Shown: positions 52,976 through 62,390 of the stretch, one piece after another
Layout: each line of letters opens with the position of its first letter
How positions within the stretch are numbered: the stretch's first letter is position 1
Origin: Pseudomonas sp. TH43
GTDB lineage: Bacteria > Pseudomonadota > Gammaproteobacteria > Pseudomonadales > Pseudomonadaceae
DNA length: 64,000 nucleotides
Direction of reading: 5' to 3'
Assembly: GCF_016650635.1 (NCBI RefSeq)
Contig: NZ_JAEKFI010000003.1
Coordinates: 744,001-808,000 of the forward strand
Made by a program: the position numbers and the translations under genes
The notes under the pieces: model-generated
The model's input: only the letters and a program-made list of their open reading frames with translations
Databases searched by the model: none
What the model was told of the DNA's origin: nothing

Positions 52976-53005
52976 GCGATTATCGAACCGTCGACCGATA
53001 ATCGC
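52976..53005. promoter_or_regulatory. PcaR-type operator before pcaR
   Basis: Perfect 10-bp inverted repeat GCGATTATCG / CGATAATCGC. Half-sites CGATTATCG (52977-52985) and CGATAATCG (52996-53004), centres 19 bp apart, about 90-120 bases upstream of the pcaR start: autoregulation. Confidence 0.8.
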
Positions 53006-53541
53006 AATCGACGCTGGCGCGCTCACCCGGCCTTGGGATCGCTGCTCAACTTGCGCAGCCGATTGAATTGCCCCCTTAGTTGATCGACTAAATGGCGCCA
53101 AAAACAGATCGCCTGACGAATAACGGTTTATTCGCACTTCAACTAGAGGCAAAACTTGCGAGTAACAAAACGATCACACATCCAGAACCGTTTTTAACTT
53201 GGCAAAGATAGTCATTCCTGAATCGACCGCTATAATGCACCTCAGTGGCACCGCGTGGTTAATCGCCGAGGTCGCCACCTGTTGACGCGATGCCTATCGC
53301 CGTCAGCCCCGGCCAGCGCCTGATGTTCATTACCCATGCAATAGCAGCGCTCGCTGAAACTGGAAACTGATGCTGCGTCAGTTTTAATCTGGTGCCGTAG
53401 CCGCCTGTAACACGGAAGTCTTGAACGCCCTGCCGATGACACCAATGCCTGCACAGGCGTTGCGCTTTCGACGGGTTCGCTCAATCGATTCGTTGCAGTG
53501 CGTTTCACCAGACATTTATCTCAACTCAAACAGGTAGCACT
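53006..53541. other. Long untranslated region; possible leader or ncRNA
   Basis: 536 bases without a convincing gene. TATAAT at 53231-53236 could be a -10 element, without a clear -35 at the usual distance. The roughly 300 bases between it and the small gene at 53542 could be a leader RNA or a separate ncRNA; a 26-codon frame at 53290-53370 is present but unsupported. No known RNA family is recognised. Confidence 0.4.
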
Positions 53542-53742
53542 GTGACGAAAGACGAACTGCGCGCGGAACTTGAGCGCCAGGAACAACGTTACAAGGAAGT
53601 TTACGGCGGGGAAGTCACCACCTACGCCGCTCAGCCAGAACCGGAACGCAAAGCGTGGCGTAAACGCCCCACCGTTCAGGATCAGGTCTTCAAGCAAGAG
53701 ATTGAAAAGATCGAAAAGGAACTCAAAGCCGAAGAGCCATGA
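53542..53742 (+). CDS. Small charged conserved protein (GTG start)
   Basis: 66 residues starting with GTG, AGGT upstream. Strongly charged, predicted mostly helical with Glu/Lys-rich ends ([33 protein letters not shown]), so possibly a coiled coil. No cysteines, no membrane segment. Function not known. Confidence 0.65.
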   Translation: MTKDELRAELERQEQRYKEVYGGEVTTYAAQPEPERKAWRKRPTVQDQVFKQEIEKIEKELKAEEP

Positions 53743-54116
53743 GTCGCGGTTCTTGAATCTTTCGAAGGTCAGCGAACGCACCGGTTACAAGCGCGGTGGA
53801 ACGACGATGCCTTGCGCGCCCGCTACCCGCGGGCAGCGGCTATCTCCCTGTCTTGCAGGCTGAAACAGAGCGGCCTACAGGTTTCAGAGATATTTCAGAC
53901 AAGCGTTTGAGCCGTTCATACGCCCGCAAAAACACCTTACCTTTGAGTATTTTTTCAATAAATTCAAAGAGTTGAAAAACCCTGCCTAACGCTTGGTTTT
54001 CATGCGCTGCAACAAATTAAATCGAAGAAGAGTGTTACCGATGAGCAGGTAGGGCATCGATTTCGAGACTTTTCTGGCATAATCGCGCCCCCTTACGACC
54101 GGGTCAGAAAACCTTC
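53743..54116. other. Intergenic region before pitA
   Basis: 374 bases without a gene. AT-rich stretch at about 53940-54020; TGGCATAAT at 54075-54083 resembles an extended -10 about 35 bases before the pitA start codon. No convincing Pho box seen. Confidence 0.45.
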
Positions 54117-55592
54117 ATGATCGATTTATTCAGCGGACTGGATGCTTGGGTGCTTGTGAGCCTCTTGCTCGCCCTGACTTTTGTCCTCGCCTTCGAGTTC
54201 ATCAATGGATTTCATGACACCGCTAACGCGGTAGCCACTGTTATCTACACCAAAGCCATGCCGCCTCATCTGGCGGTGTTCTTCTCCGGTGTGTTCAATT
54301 TCCTCGGCGTGCTGCTGGGTGGCGTTGGCGTGGCGTATGCCATTGTCCACTTGCTGCCGGTTGAGCTGCTGATCAATGTGAACACCGGCCATGGCCTGGC
54401 GATGGTGTTCTCGTTGCTTGCCGCGGCAATCACCTGGAACCTCGGCACCTGGTACTTCGGTATCCCGGCGTCCAGCTCGCACACCCTGATCGGTTCGATC
54501 CTCGGTGTCGGCCTGGCCAATGCCCTGATCAACGATATCCCGTTGGCCGATGGGGTTAACTGGCAGAAAGCGATCGACATCGGCGCTTCGCTGGTGTTCT
54601 CGCCCATGGCCGGTTTCCTGATAGCTGCACTGGTGCTGATCGGCCTGAAATGGTGGCGCCCGCTGTCGAAGATGCACAAGACGCCGGAACAGCGCCGCAA
54701 GCTCGACGACAAGAAGCATCCACCGTTCTGGAACCGTCTGGTTCTGGTGATCTCGGCCATGGCCGTGAGCTTCGTGCACGGTTCCAACGATGGTCAGAAA
54801 GGCATCGGCCTGATCATGCTGGTACTGATCGGTATTGTCCCAGCGCAGTTCGTACTCGACCTGAACAGCACCACTTACCAGATCGAACGTACTCGCGACG
54901 CGACGCTGCACCTGAGCCAGTTCTACCAGCGCAATGCCGATTCGCTGGGTGAATTCCTCGCGCTGGGCAAAAGCGTGGAAGGCGACCTGCCGGAGAAGTT
55001 CCGCTGCAATCCGCAGCAGACCGAACCGACCATCAGCGCCCTCCTGCACACCCTTAAAGGTGTCGCCGACTATCATTCGCTGTCCTCCGACAGCCGTGTA
55101 GAAGTCCGTCGCTACCTGCTGTGCCTGGACGACACCGCGAAGAAAGTCAGCAAGCTGCCAGTCCTGGAAGCCCGTGAAAAGGCTGACCTGGACAAACTGC
55201 GCAAAGACCTGACCACCACCACTGAATACGCGCCGTTCTGGGTGATTCTGGCGGTTGCGCTGGCCTTGGGCCTGGGCACCATGGTGGGTTGGAAACGTGT
55301 GGTATTGACCATTGGCGAGAAGATCGGCAAGCAGGGCATGACCTATTCGCAGGGCATGTCGGCGCAGATCACGACGGCCAGTTTGATTGGCTTGGCCAAC
55401 ATCTTCAGCTTGCCGGTGTCGACCACTCACGTTCTGTCTTCGGGCGTGGCTGGGACCATGGTTGCTAACAAGAGCGGTCTGCAGGGTGGCACGGTTCGTA
55501 CCATTCTGTTGGCGTGGGTGTTGACCCTGCCGGCGACGGTGGGGCTGTCGGCCGGGTTGTTCTGGCTGGCTTCGAAGGCTTTGGGTAGTTGA
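54117..55592 (+). CDS. pitA: Low-affinity inorganic phosphate transporter PitA
   Basis: 491 residues, about ten helices. The two family repeats are plain: FEFINGFHDTANAVATVIYT and SFVHGSNDGQKGIGLIML, plus GIPASSSHTLIG and LPVSTTHVLSS. Proton-coupled phosphate (metal-phosphate) uptake at the inner membrane. The central hydrophilic loop (about 190-230 and 260-370) is longer than in short Pit forms. Terminator at 55609. Confidence 0.94.
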   Translation: MIDLFSGLDAWVLVSLLLALTFVLAFEFINGFHDTANAVATVIYTKAMPPHLAVFFSGVFNFLGVLLGGVGVAYAIVHLLPVELLINVNTGHGLAMVFSLLAAAITWNLGTWYFGIPASSSHTLIGSILGVGLANALINDIPLADGVNWQKAIDIGASLVFSPMAGFLIAALVLIGLKWWRPLSKMHKTPEQRRKLDDKKHPPFWNRLVLVISAMAVSFVHGSNDGQKGIGLIMLVLIGIVPAQFVLDLNSTTYQIERTRDATLHLSQFYQRNADSLGEFLALGKSVEGDLPEKFRCNPQQTEPTISALLHTLKGVADYHSLSSDSRVEVRRYLLCLDDTAKKVSKLPVLEAREKADLDKLRKDLTTTTEYAPFWVILAVALALGLGTMVGWKRVVLTIGEKIGKQGMTYSQGMSAQITTASLIGLANIFSLPVSTTHVLSSGVAGTMVANKSGLQGGTVRTILLAWVLTLPATVGLSAGLFWLASKALGS

Positions 55593-55608
55593 TGGATAGC
55601 TGAAATGA

Positions 55609-55645
55609 GAAAGGCGCGATTCTTAAGGATCGCGCCTTTTTTGTT
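55609..55645 (+). terminator. Rho-independent terminator after pitA
   Basis: AAAGGCGCGATTC-TTAA-GGATCGCGCCTTTTTT; strong stem with T-tract, bidirectional flank (AAA on the left). Confidence 0.9.
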
Positions 55646-55663
55646 TTTGGGGTTTGGGGTTTG

Positions 55664-56510
55664 GGGGCATATCCGTTGCTGCGGGTGTTGCCGCTGGCGG
55701 TTTCGCTCTTACAGCGAGTCACCTTTTCCAAACGCCGAAAAGGTAACCCAAAAGGCTTGGCCCCGGCGTACGGCACTTCGCTGAGGCTCAGTGTTCCCTC
55801 GCTACGGTGCCCATCCGGGGGCATCGCCTACGGTTTGCTTCGCTGCACCTCCTCTCGATGAATGCGGCTTCGCCGCACGGCGCTACGCGCCTACCCCCTG
55901 ATGAACACCTCCGCTCGGCCTGCCGAAGGGGCAAAAAATCAAAAGCCACAGCAAAAGCCACATCAAAAGATCGCAGCCTTCGGCAGCTCCTACATAGGAT
56001 TTTTTCACTTCAAGAGATTGGTCGACTGGAAGGCCGCCATCGCCAGCAGGGCTAGCTCCCACAGGTGGAATGGATGCGTTCAGTGAGAGTTTGGTCGGCT
56101 GCCAGGCCGCCATCGCTGGCAAGCCAGCTCCCACAGGAATTGAGTTCAAACTCAGCTACTCGTATCGCTTCGGCTTCTCACCACTCAACAGGATGAGCGT
56201 TAGCTCGGCTGCGGCTTTTGATCTGTAAGGCGACGTCGGTAGGCTGAGTGGAGGGATTGATCCGGGGGTGGGAGCGCAGCGACCGTTTGGCGCAGCCAAA
56301 CACAGCGAGAGGAGGTGCAGCAAAGCAAACCGTAGGCGCTGCGCCCGGATCGATCCCGGAGCGAAGGAACCCCGAGCCCCAGCGAGCGGGCCGAACGTAG
56401 GAGCAAGCGTTTTTTTGCTTACTTTTTTGAGGCGTTTGTCAAAAAAGTGAGTCGCCGTAAGGGCGAAACCCTAAACAGCCATTACCGCAGCAACGGATAT
56501 TCACCACCCC
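55664..56510. repeat. Composite 0.85-kb element with long inverted arms
   Basis: Outer ends CATATCCGTTGCTGCGG (left) and CCGCAGCAACGGATATTC (right) are inverted. Inside, both arms continue as imperfect inverted copies of about 200 bases (GGTTTCGCTCTTACAGCGAG vs complement GGTTTCGCCCTTACGGCGAC; GCCTACGGTTTGCTTCGCTG vs GCCTACGGTTTGCTTTGCTG). The centre (55860-56280) holds a B-type end, GATCGCAGCCTTCGGCAGC, and two CATCGCCAGCAGGGCTAGCT-type repeats. No reading frame seen; all frames are short. It fills the junction of pitA and ccoM. Confidence 0.75.
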
Positions 56511-56563
56511 CCAAGAGCCCCAAAAACCCCCAAGAGCCTGGTCGGCCCAAAGGCCGCCAAGGC

Positions 56564-56591
56564 AAAAAAAAGGGGCAACCGAAGTCGCCCC
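56564..56591 (-). terminator. Rho-independent terminator after ccoM
   Basis: On the minus strand: GGGGCGAC-TTCG-GTTGCCCC followed by TTTTTTTT. Strong stem with UUCG tetraloop, 33 bases after the ccoM stop. Confidence 0.92.
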
Positions 56592-56624
56592 AAAATGCCT
56601 TGCGTGCTCATCAATCCAGAAGAA

Positions 56625-56738
56625 TCACTTCTTGCGCTTATTCGCATCCTTCCAGATAAAAAATCCAAACCCTGCAAAAAACAGAACCATGAGGCCGACA
56701 GTCAGCACCCCGGCAAACACCACGTTATCGAAAAACAT
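56625..56738 (-). CDS. ccoM: CcoM, small subunit of cbb3-type cytochrome oxidase
   Basis: 37 residues: MFFDNVVFAGVLTVGLMVL, then FFAGFGFFIWKDANKRKK; one membrane helix with a basic C-terminus. Resembles the CcoM subunit first seen in P. stutzeri cbb3 oxidase structures, as I recall the sequence. AGGAGG ribosome site 6 bases before ATG, terminator after, Anr box before. Not linked to ccoNOPQ here, as expected for ccoM. Too short for many gene finders. Confidence 0.85.
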   Translation of the reverse strand: MFFDNVVFAGVLTVGLMVLFFAGFGFFIWKDANKRKK

Positions 56739-56803
56739 GACTGGCCTCCTGGCCCCTGCTCTGCTGCGATGGAGCTAAGTTACCAAACACACAGGCGCAC
56801 AAA

Positions 56804-56817
56804 TTGACCGGGATCAA
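56804..56817 (-). promoter_or_regulatory. Anr/FNR box before ccoM
   Basis: TTGACCGGGATCAA matches TTGAT-N4-ATCAA at 9 of 10 fixed positions. Centred about 70 bases before the ccoM start codon; Anr activates cbb3 oxidase genes under low oxygen, so the site fits. Confidence 0.78.
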
Positions 56818-56883
56818 TGCCAGCAACGAAGGGGGATAAAGGAGGGAAAATAACTGACCTGCATCAACGGATGCAGGGGGAGA

Positions 56884-57045
56884 TCAACGCTTTTTCGGCT
56901 TGTTCTTCGACTTTTTCTTGGTTTTGCCCAACGGCATCGCCTGCTCGAAAGCCTGACGCACCTCGTTCAGGCGCTTCTCTTTAATGTCATGCACCCGCTT
57001 CGCGCGTTCAGTGCTGAGGTCGATCAGTTTGTCGTCTTGGCTCAT
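56884..57045 (-). CDS. Small basic protein, unknown
   Basis: 53 residues from ATG 57045: acidic/neutral N-terminus (MSQDDKLIDLSTERAKRVHD), helical middle and a C-terminal lysine tail (KTKKKSKNKPKKR) suited to RNA or membrane-phosphate binding. An alternative GTG at 57075 would add ten residues. An 8-bp stem (56858-56877, CCTGCATC/GATGCAGG) lies after the stop as a weak terminator. Function unknown. Confidence 0.6.
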   Translation of the reverse strand: MSQDDKLIDLSTERAKRVHDIKEKRLNEVRQAFEQAMPLGKTKKKSKNKPKKR

Positions 57046-57180
57046 GGCGTTCGGTACATCGCTTGGAAGAATCACAACTGCCGCATCACTGGCAGGACTG
57101 AACCAATAATGCAGCCTGACGACAGCGCTGACCAGCCACCGGCTTAAACAGCCTAAAACAATTCATGTGAGCGACAACGG

Positions 57181-57522
57181 TCAAATCTCGATATCGACCC
57201 ACAAACCCTGACGCGGCTGATCTTCCATCAACGGCACCACCGGCACGGTATTGTCGGCATTCAACTCGTTACCCGGCACCGCCAGATGTTCTTCCGGGTC
57301 TTCGTCGGCTTCGCGGCGACGGCGATCACGTTCCTGCTGACGGCGCTGTTCTTCGCGCGCCATCAGTCTATCTTCCTCGGGATCACGCTTTTGCAGATCG
57401 ATCGTGCTTTCGTTGGAGCTTTCCTGCACCGGCACCACTGGCGGAATGTCCGGCCGCTGGCGGATCGGATCCTGCTGGGAAGTGATCGGCACGGCGCTCA
57501 GGGGGAGCATCGGTGGCAACAT
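57181..57522 (-). CDS. Conserved hypothetical protein, low complexity
   Basis: 113 residues with AGGAG 8 bases before ATG. Proline-rich N-terminus (MLPPMLPLSAVPITSQQDP), then a charged stretch RLMAREEQRRQQERDRRR, and an acidic end. Probably disordered or coiled-coil; no signal peptide and no enzyme motif. Divergent from rapA. Confidence 0.65.
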   Translation of the reverse strand: MLPPMLPLSAVPITSQQDPIRQRPDIPPVVPVQESSNESTIDLQKRDPEEDRLMAREEQRRQQERDRRRREADEDPEEHLAVPGNELNADNTVPVVPLMEDQPRQGLWVDIEI

Positions 57523-57606
57523 ATTAAGGGTCTCCTGTCAGCAGGCTATCGGCTTGGGCGATGATGGCTTGAGCCGTCGGTCGCAAACTTGTGACCGGGT
57601 TGGCAC

Positions 57607-57703
57607 TGCAGGAGCTGCCGCAGGCTGCGATCTTTTAATGGGACAGCACGGATTCCAAGTGTTCCCCCAAGATCAAAAGATCGCAGCCTGCGGCAGCTCC
57701 TAC
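57607..57703. repeat. Inverted repeat element, family B
   Basis: GCAGGAGCTGCCGCAGGCTG and CAGCCTGCGGCAGCTCCTAC, with a 50-base AT-rich centre, between the hypothetical gene and rapA. Confidence 0.85.
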
Positions 57704-57776
57704 GCCAGTAATCTTTGGCCCTGCAGCCTGCATTCCGTTAAGATAGCCCGCTTTTTCAAGGTGGGAGTCAGGCAGC

Positions 57777-60623
57777 ATGGCGCAGCAGTATCAACCGGGG
57801 CAACGCTGGATCAGTGACAGCGAAGCAGAGCTTGGTTTAGGCACCGTTCTGGCACAGGACGGCCGCTTGTTGACCGTGCTTTACCCGGCCACTGGCGAAA
57901 CCCGCCAGTACGCGCTACGGAATGCGCCCCTCACTCGCGTGCGATTCTCGCCGGGTGACAGCATTACCCACTTCGAAGGCTGGAAAATGACCGTGCAGCA
58001 AGTCGACGACGTCGACGGGCTGATGGTCTATCACGGTCTCAACGGCCAGAACGAAGCCGTTACCCTGCCGGAAACCCAGCTGTCGAACTTCATTCAGTTC
58101 CGTCTGGCCAGCGACCGTCTGTTCGCCGGGCAAATCGACCCGCTGGCGTGGTTCTCCCTGCGTTACAACACGCTGGAGCACACCAGCCGTCAGTTGCAGT
58201 CGTCGCTCTGGGGCCTCGGCGGTGTTCGCGCACAGCCAATCGCGCACCAGTTGCACATCGCCCGGGAAGTTGCCGACCGTATCGCGCCGCGGGTTTTGCT
58301 GGCGGACGAAGTGGGCCTGGGTAAAACCATCGAAGCCGGCCTGGTGATCCATCGCCAACTGCTCTCGGGCCGCGCCAATCGTGTGCTGATCCTCGTCCCG
58401 GAAAACCTCCAGCACCAGTGGCTGGTGGAGATGCGCCGCCGCTTCAACCTGCAAGTCGCGCTGTTCGACGAAGAACGCTTCATCGAAAGCGATGCCAGCA
58501 ACCCGTTCGAAGACACCCAACTGGCGCTGGTTGCGCTGGAGTGGCTGGTCGACGACGAGAAAGCGCAGGACGCTCTGTTCGCTGCCGGTTGGGACCTGCT
58601 GGTGGTCGACGAAGCGCACCACCTGGTCTGGCACGAAGAAAAAGCCAGCCCTGAATACACCCTCGTCGAGCAGCTCGCCGAGACTATTCCAGGTGTACTG
58701 TTGCTCACCGCCACCCCGGAACAACTTGGCCAAGACAGCCACTTCGCGCGTCTGCGCCTGCTCGATCCAAACCGTTTCCATGACCTGGCCGCCTTCCGCG
58801 CCGAGAGCGACAACTATCGCCCGGTGGCCGAAGCCGTTCAGGAACTGCTCGACAAGGGTCGCCTGTCACCTGAAGCACACAAGACCATTCACGGCTTCCT
58901 CGGCAACGAAGGCGAAGCCCTGCTGACCGCGGTCAATGATGGCGACAGCGAAGCCAGCGCCCGCCTCGTGCGTGAACTGCTCGACCGTCACGGCACCGGC
59001 CGCGTGCTGTTCCGTAACACCCGCGCCGCCGTGCAGGGTTTCCCGGAGCGCAAACTGCACCCGTACCCGCTGCCGTGCCCCGACGAATATCTGGAACTGC
59101 CGCTGGGCGAACACGCCGAGCTGTACCCGGAAGTCAGCTTCCAGGCGCAGCCGGACGCCAGCGAAGAAGAACGCTGGTGGAAGTTCGACCCACGCGTCGA
59201 GTGGCTGATCGATCAGCTGAAAATGCTCAAACGCACCAAAGTGCTGGTGATCTGCGCCCACGCCGAAACCGCGATGGATCTGGAAGACGCGCTGCGCGTG
59301 CGCTCCGGCATCCCGGCCACAGTGTTCCACGAAGGCATGAACATCCTTGAGCGTGACCGCGCCGCCGCCTACTTCGCCGACGAAGAATTTGGCGCACAAG
59401 TGCTGATCTGCTCGGAAATCGGCAGTGAAGGTCGCAACTTCCAGTTCGCTCATCACCTGGTGCTGTTCGATCTGCCGTCGCACCCTGATCTGCTTGAGCA
59501 GCGTATCGGTCGTCTCGACCGGATCGGCCAGAAGCACATCATCGAGCTGCACGTGCCGTACCTGGAAACCAGCCCGCAACAGCGTCTGTTCCAGTGGTAC
59601 CACGAAGCACTGAACGCGTTCCTCAACACTTGCCCGACCGGTAACGCCTTGCAGCATCAGTTCGGCCCACGCCTGCTGCCGCTGCTCGAAGAAGCCGATG
59701 ACAGCGAGTGGCAAGCGCTGATCGACGAAGCGCGCACCGAGCGCGAGCGCCTGGAAGCCGAGCTGCACACTGGCCGCGACCGTCTGCTGGAGCTCAACTC
59801 CGGCGGCGCTGGCGAAGGTGAAGCGCTGGTCGAAGACATTCTTGAGCAAGACGATCAGTTCGCCCTGCCGATCTACATGGAAACCCTGTTCGACGCCTTT
59901 GGTATCGACAGCGAAGACCATTCGGAAAACGCCCTGATCCTCAAGCCAAGCGAGAAGATGCTCGACGCCAGTTTCCCGCTGGGTGACGACGAAGGCGTGA
60001 CCATCACCTACGACCGCAACCAGGCGCTGTCGCGCGAAGACATGCAGTTCATCACTTGGGAACACCCGATGGTGCAGGGCGGCATGGATCTGGTGCTGTC
60101 CGGTTCGATGGGCAACACCGCCGTCGCGCTGATCAAGAACAAGGCGCTGAAACCGGGCACCGTGTTGCTGGAACTGCTTTATGTCAGCGAAGTGGTTGCG
60201 CCGCGTTCGCTGCAACTGGGCCGCTACCTGCCGCCGGCCGCCCTGCGCTGCCTGCTCGATGCCAACGGCAACGATCTGTCGTCTCGCGTCTCGTTCGAAA
60301 CGCTGAACGATCAGCTGGAAAGCGTGCCACGTGCCAGCGCCAACAAGTTCATCCAGGCCCAGCGCGATCAGCTGACGCCACGGATCAACGCCGGTGAAGA
60401 CAAGATCACCCCACGTCACGCCGAGCGCGTCGCCGAAGCGCGCCGTCGTCTGGCGGCCGACACCGACGAAGAACTGGCGCGCCTGACCGCGTTGCAAGCG
60501 GTCAACCCGACCGTGCGTGACAGCGAACTGGATGCGTTGCGCCAACAGCGTGAGCAGGGTCTGGCAATGCTGGACAAGGCTGCGTTGCGACTGGAAGCGA
60601 TTCGGGTGCTGGTGGCGGGCTAA
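57777..60623 (+). CDS. rapA: RNA polymerase-associated helicase-like protein RapA
   Basis: 948 residues, SWI2/SNF2 ATPase that recycles RNA polymerase. N-terminal Tudor-like domains (about 1-110), Walker A ([14 protein letters not shown]), DEAH ([10 protein letters not shown]), [10 protein letters not shown] (motif III), helicase C half with [20 protein letters not shown] and [15 protein letters not shown] motif VI. Full length for the family (968 in E. coli). GGGAG ribosome site; terminator after. Confidence 0.95.
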   Translation: MAQQYQPGQRWISDSEAELGLGTVLAQDGRLLTVLYPATGETRQYALRNAPLTRVRFSPGDSITHFEGWKMTVQQVDDVDGLMVYHGLNGQNEAVTLPETQLSNFIQFRLASDRLFAGQIDPLAWFSLRYNTLEHTSRQLQSSLWGLGGVRAQPIAHQLHIAREVADRIAPRVLLADEVGLGKTIEAGLVIHRQLLSGRANRVLILVPENLQHQWLVEMRRRFNLQVALFDEERFIESDASNPFEDTQLALVALEWLVDDEKAQDALFAAGWDLLVVDEAHHLVWHEEKASPEYTLVEQLAETIPGVLLLTATPEQLGQDSHFARLRLLDPNRFHDLAAFRAESDNYRPVAEAVQELLDKGRLSPEAHKTIHGFLGNEGEALLTAVNDGDSEASARLVRELLDRHGTGRVLFRNTRAAVQGFPERKLHPYPLPCPDEYLELPLGEHAELYPEVSFQAQPDASEEERWWKFDPRVEWLIDQLKMLKRTKVLVICAHAETAMDLEDALRVRSGIPATVFHEGMNILERDRAAAYFADEEFGAQVLICSEIGSEGRNFQFAHHLVLFDLPSHPDLLEQRIGRLDRIGQKHIIELHVPYLETSPQQRLFQWYHEALNAFLNTCPTGNALQHQFGPRLLPLLEEADDSEWQALIDEARTERERLEAELHTGRDRLLELNSGGAGEGEALVEDILEQDDQFALPIYMETLFDAFGIDSEDHSENALILKPSEKMLDASFPLGDDEGVTITYDRNQALSREDMQFITWEHPMVQGGMDLVLSGSMGNTAVALIKNKALKPGTVLLELLYVSEVVAPRSLQLGRYLPPAALRCLLDANGNDLSSRVSFETLNDQLESVPRASANKFIQAQRDQLTPRINAGEDKITPRHAERVAEARRRLAADTDEELARLTALQAVNPTVRDSELDALRQQREQGLAMLDKAALRLEAIRVLVAG

Positions 60624-60649
60624 ACCGCCCTGCTCCACCGCTTAAAACA

Positions 60650-60682
60650 AAAAGGCCCGCAGCGATGCGGGCCTTTTTGTTT
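60650..60682 (+). terminator. Rho-independent terminator after rapA
   Basis: AAAAAGGCCCGCA-GCGA-TGCGGGCCTTTTTGTTT; strong stem with A and T flanks, works in both directions. A half-REP hairpin TCGCTGGCAAGCCAGCGA lies at about 60717-60735. Confidence 0.92.
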
Positions 60683-60740
60683 GCCTGTTATTTATCCGGT
60701 GATGCTGATGGCCTCATCGCTGGCAAGCCAGCGATAGCGG

Positions 60741-62090
60741 TTATGCAGTCGCCGCAGCCACTTCTGGCTCAACCACAGCCACCAACCCCTCCTTCATCCG
60801 CTGCGCATCGCGCACAAAACACCGCGCCGCCAGAAACAGAAACACCATGGTCAAAAACAGCGCCACCGGAATCAGGTACATCGCATCATGCAAACCGACC
60901 GCCTTGAACGCCTCGGTCATCTGCTCCGCCCCCTCCGAAAGCATCGCCGTATGCGCGAAATGATCCGACAACCCCCCGACCACCACCGGCCCAAGACCGC
61001 CGCCGAGCAAATACAACCCGGCAAAGAACAACGCCATCGCCGTCGCCCGCAAACGCGGTTCGACCACGTCCTGAATCGCTGTGTAAACGCAGGTGTAGAA
61101 GTTGTAGGCAAACAACCAACCGACACTGAACACCGCAACGAACACGCCAATCTCGATACGCCCGGCATGCAGCGCCCACGCCGTACACAGCGTCGAGATG
61201 ATCAGGCTGAACGCCGCGAACAACAGCCGCCCATTGGCCACACGCTGGTGAATCTTGTCAGCAATCCAGCCACCCAGTGTCAACCCGACCAGCCCGGTCA
61301 CGCCGACAATCACCCCGGTCGCCACCGCCGCTTCCTGCAACGGCATCAGGAAATAGCGCTGCAGCATCGGCACCAGAAACGAGTTGCAGGCATAGGTGGC
61401 GAAGTTGAAGCACAGCCCCGCCATCACCAGCCACAGAAAGGTTGGCACCGCCAGAATCCGTCGAATCGGCTTGTCGACTTTTTCCTGCGAAACCTGCACG
61501 GTTTCCGCCGCGCCGCGCTTGGGCTCTTTGATGAAGAACATGAAGATCGCGAGGATCAGCCCCGGCACCGCCGCAATGAAGAACGGCGCGCGCCAACTGT
61601 CGAACGCCTTGACCATCGCACCGATAGTGAAGAACGCCAGCAACAGCCCCAGGGGCAAGCCGAGCATGAAAATGCCCATCGCCCGCGCCCGACGGTGGGC
61701 CGGGAACAGATCGCCGATCAGCGAGTTGGCGGCCGGCGCGTAACTGGCCTCGCCGATGCCGATGCCCATGCGCACGATCAAAAAGCTCCAGAAACTGCCG
61801 ACCAGTCCGTTGACGGCGGTCAGCGCGCTCCATGTCGCCAGGCCCCACCCCATCAATTTGCTGCGCGAACCGGTGTCGGCCATCCGCCCTAACGGCAGGC
61901 CGGCGATGGCATAAACGATGGTGAACGCGGTGCCGACGATACCCAGCTGAAAGTCGCTGAGGTGCCATTCCATGCGGATCGGCTCGATGATGATCGCCGG
62001 AATGGTGCGGTCGAAAAAGTTGAACAGGTTGGCGAGGAACAGCAGGAACAGAATGCGCCAGGCATTCGCCGCTTGGGTCGAGTTCTGCAT
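60741..62090 (-). CDS. MFS transporter, Spinster-like
   Basis: 449 residues. FLLFLANLFNFFDRTIPAII opens helix 1 as in Spinster-type (Spns) and similar MFS carriers; GLPLGRMADTGSRSKLM and VRMGIGIGEASYAPAANSLI follow. Bacterial substrates are unknown; sugar-phosphate or lipid-like compounds are guesses. Single gene, tail to tail with rapA. Confidence 0.85.
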   Translation of the reverse strand: MQNSTQAANAWRILFLLFLANLFNFFDRTIPAIIIEPIRMEWHLSDFQLGIVGTAFTIVYAIAGLPLGRMADTGSRSKLMGWGLATWSALTAVNGLVGSFWSFLIVRMGIGIGEASYAPAANSLIGDLFPAHRRARAMGIFMLGLPLGLLLAFFTIGAMVKAFDSWRAPFFIAAVPGLILAIFMFFIKEPKRGAAETVQVSQEKVDKPIRRILAVPTFLWLVMAGLCFNFATYACNSFLVPMLQRYFLMPLQEAAVATGVIVGVTGLVGLTLGGWIADKIHQRVANGRLLFAAFSLIISTLCTAWALHAGRIEIGVFVAVFSVGWLFAYNFYTCVYTAIQDVVEPRLRATAMALFFAGLYLLGGGLGPVVVGGLSDHFAHTAMLSEGAEQMTEAFKAVGLHDAMYLIPVALFLTMVFLFLAARCFVRDAQRMKEGLVAVVEPEVAAATA

Positions 62091-62390
62091 GGGTCCGTCT
62101 CTTTATTGTTATAGGGCTTCACTGCCAACGCATCCGAGCCCGGAACCTGCAATCTAGTCAGCCCGTCGGAAGCTGTCTGTGATCATTCGTCTGCCTGATA
62201 TCGGGCCATGCCACTGTAACGAAACGTAAGCCTTTGATAAGTCAGCAATCCCCCGAAAACCGGGGCTTTTACGGCAAAACCCTGGCACAAAAAAATAGTT
62301 TCGCGCCCCCCTTCCCAAGTCCGTGGCGAAGCCTAGAATAGCCGCCGGATCCGTCCGGATTCGCCGATCAATCCCTTTGATGCCCTCCCC
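62091..62390. other. Divergent intergenic region, MFS gene / YkgJ-type gene
   Basis: 300 bases. Holds a GC-rich hairpin CCCCG-AAAAC-CGGGG followed by CTTTT (62251-62270) and TAGAAT near 62334 as a possible -10 for the downstream gene. Nothing else recognised. Confidence 0.4.

Noticed and set aside
53290..53370. 26-codon frame in the long untranslated region
   Set aside because: No ribosome site and no recognisable sequence; could be chance.
53242..53508. 88-codon minus-strand frame
   Set aside because: No ribosome site, no family resemblance, antisense to a likely leader region.
56854..56867. Second Anr-like box CTGACCTGCATCAA
   Set aside because: First half is weak and it overlaps the stem CCTGCATC/GATGCAGG after the small basic gene; more likely part of a terminator.
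58866..60638. 590-codon open frame on the minus strand
   Set aside because: Antisense to rapA; composition typical of a shadow.
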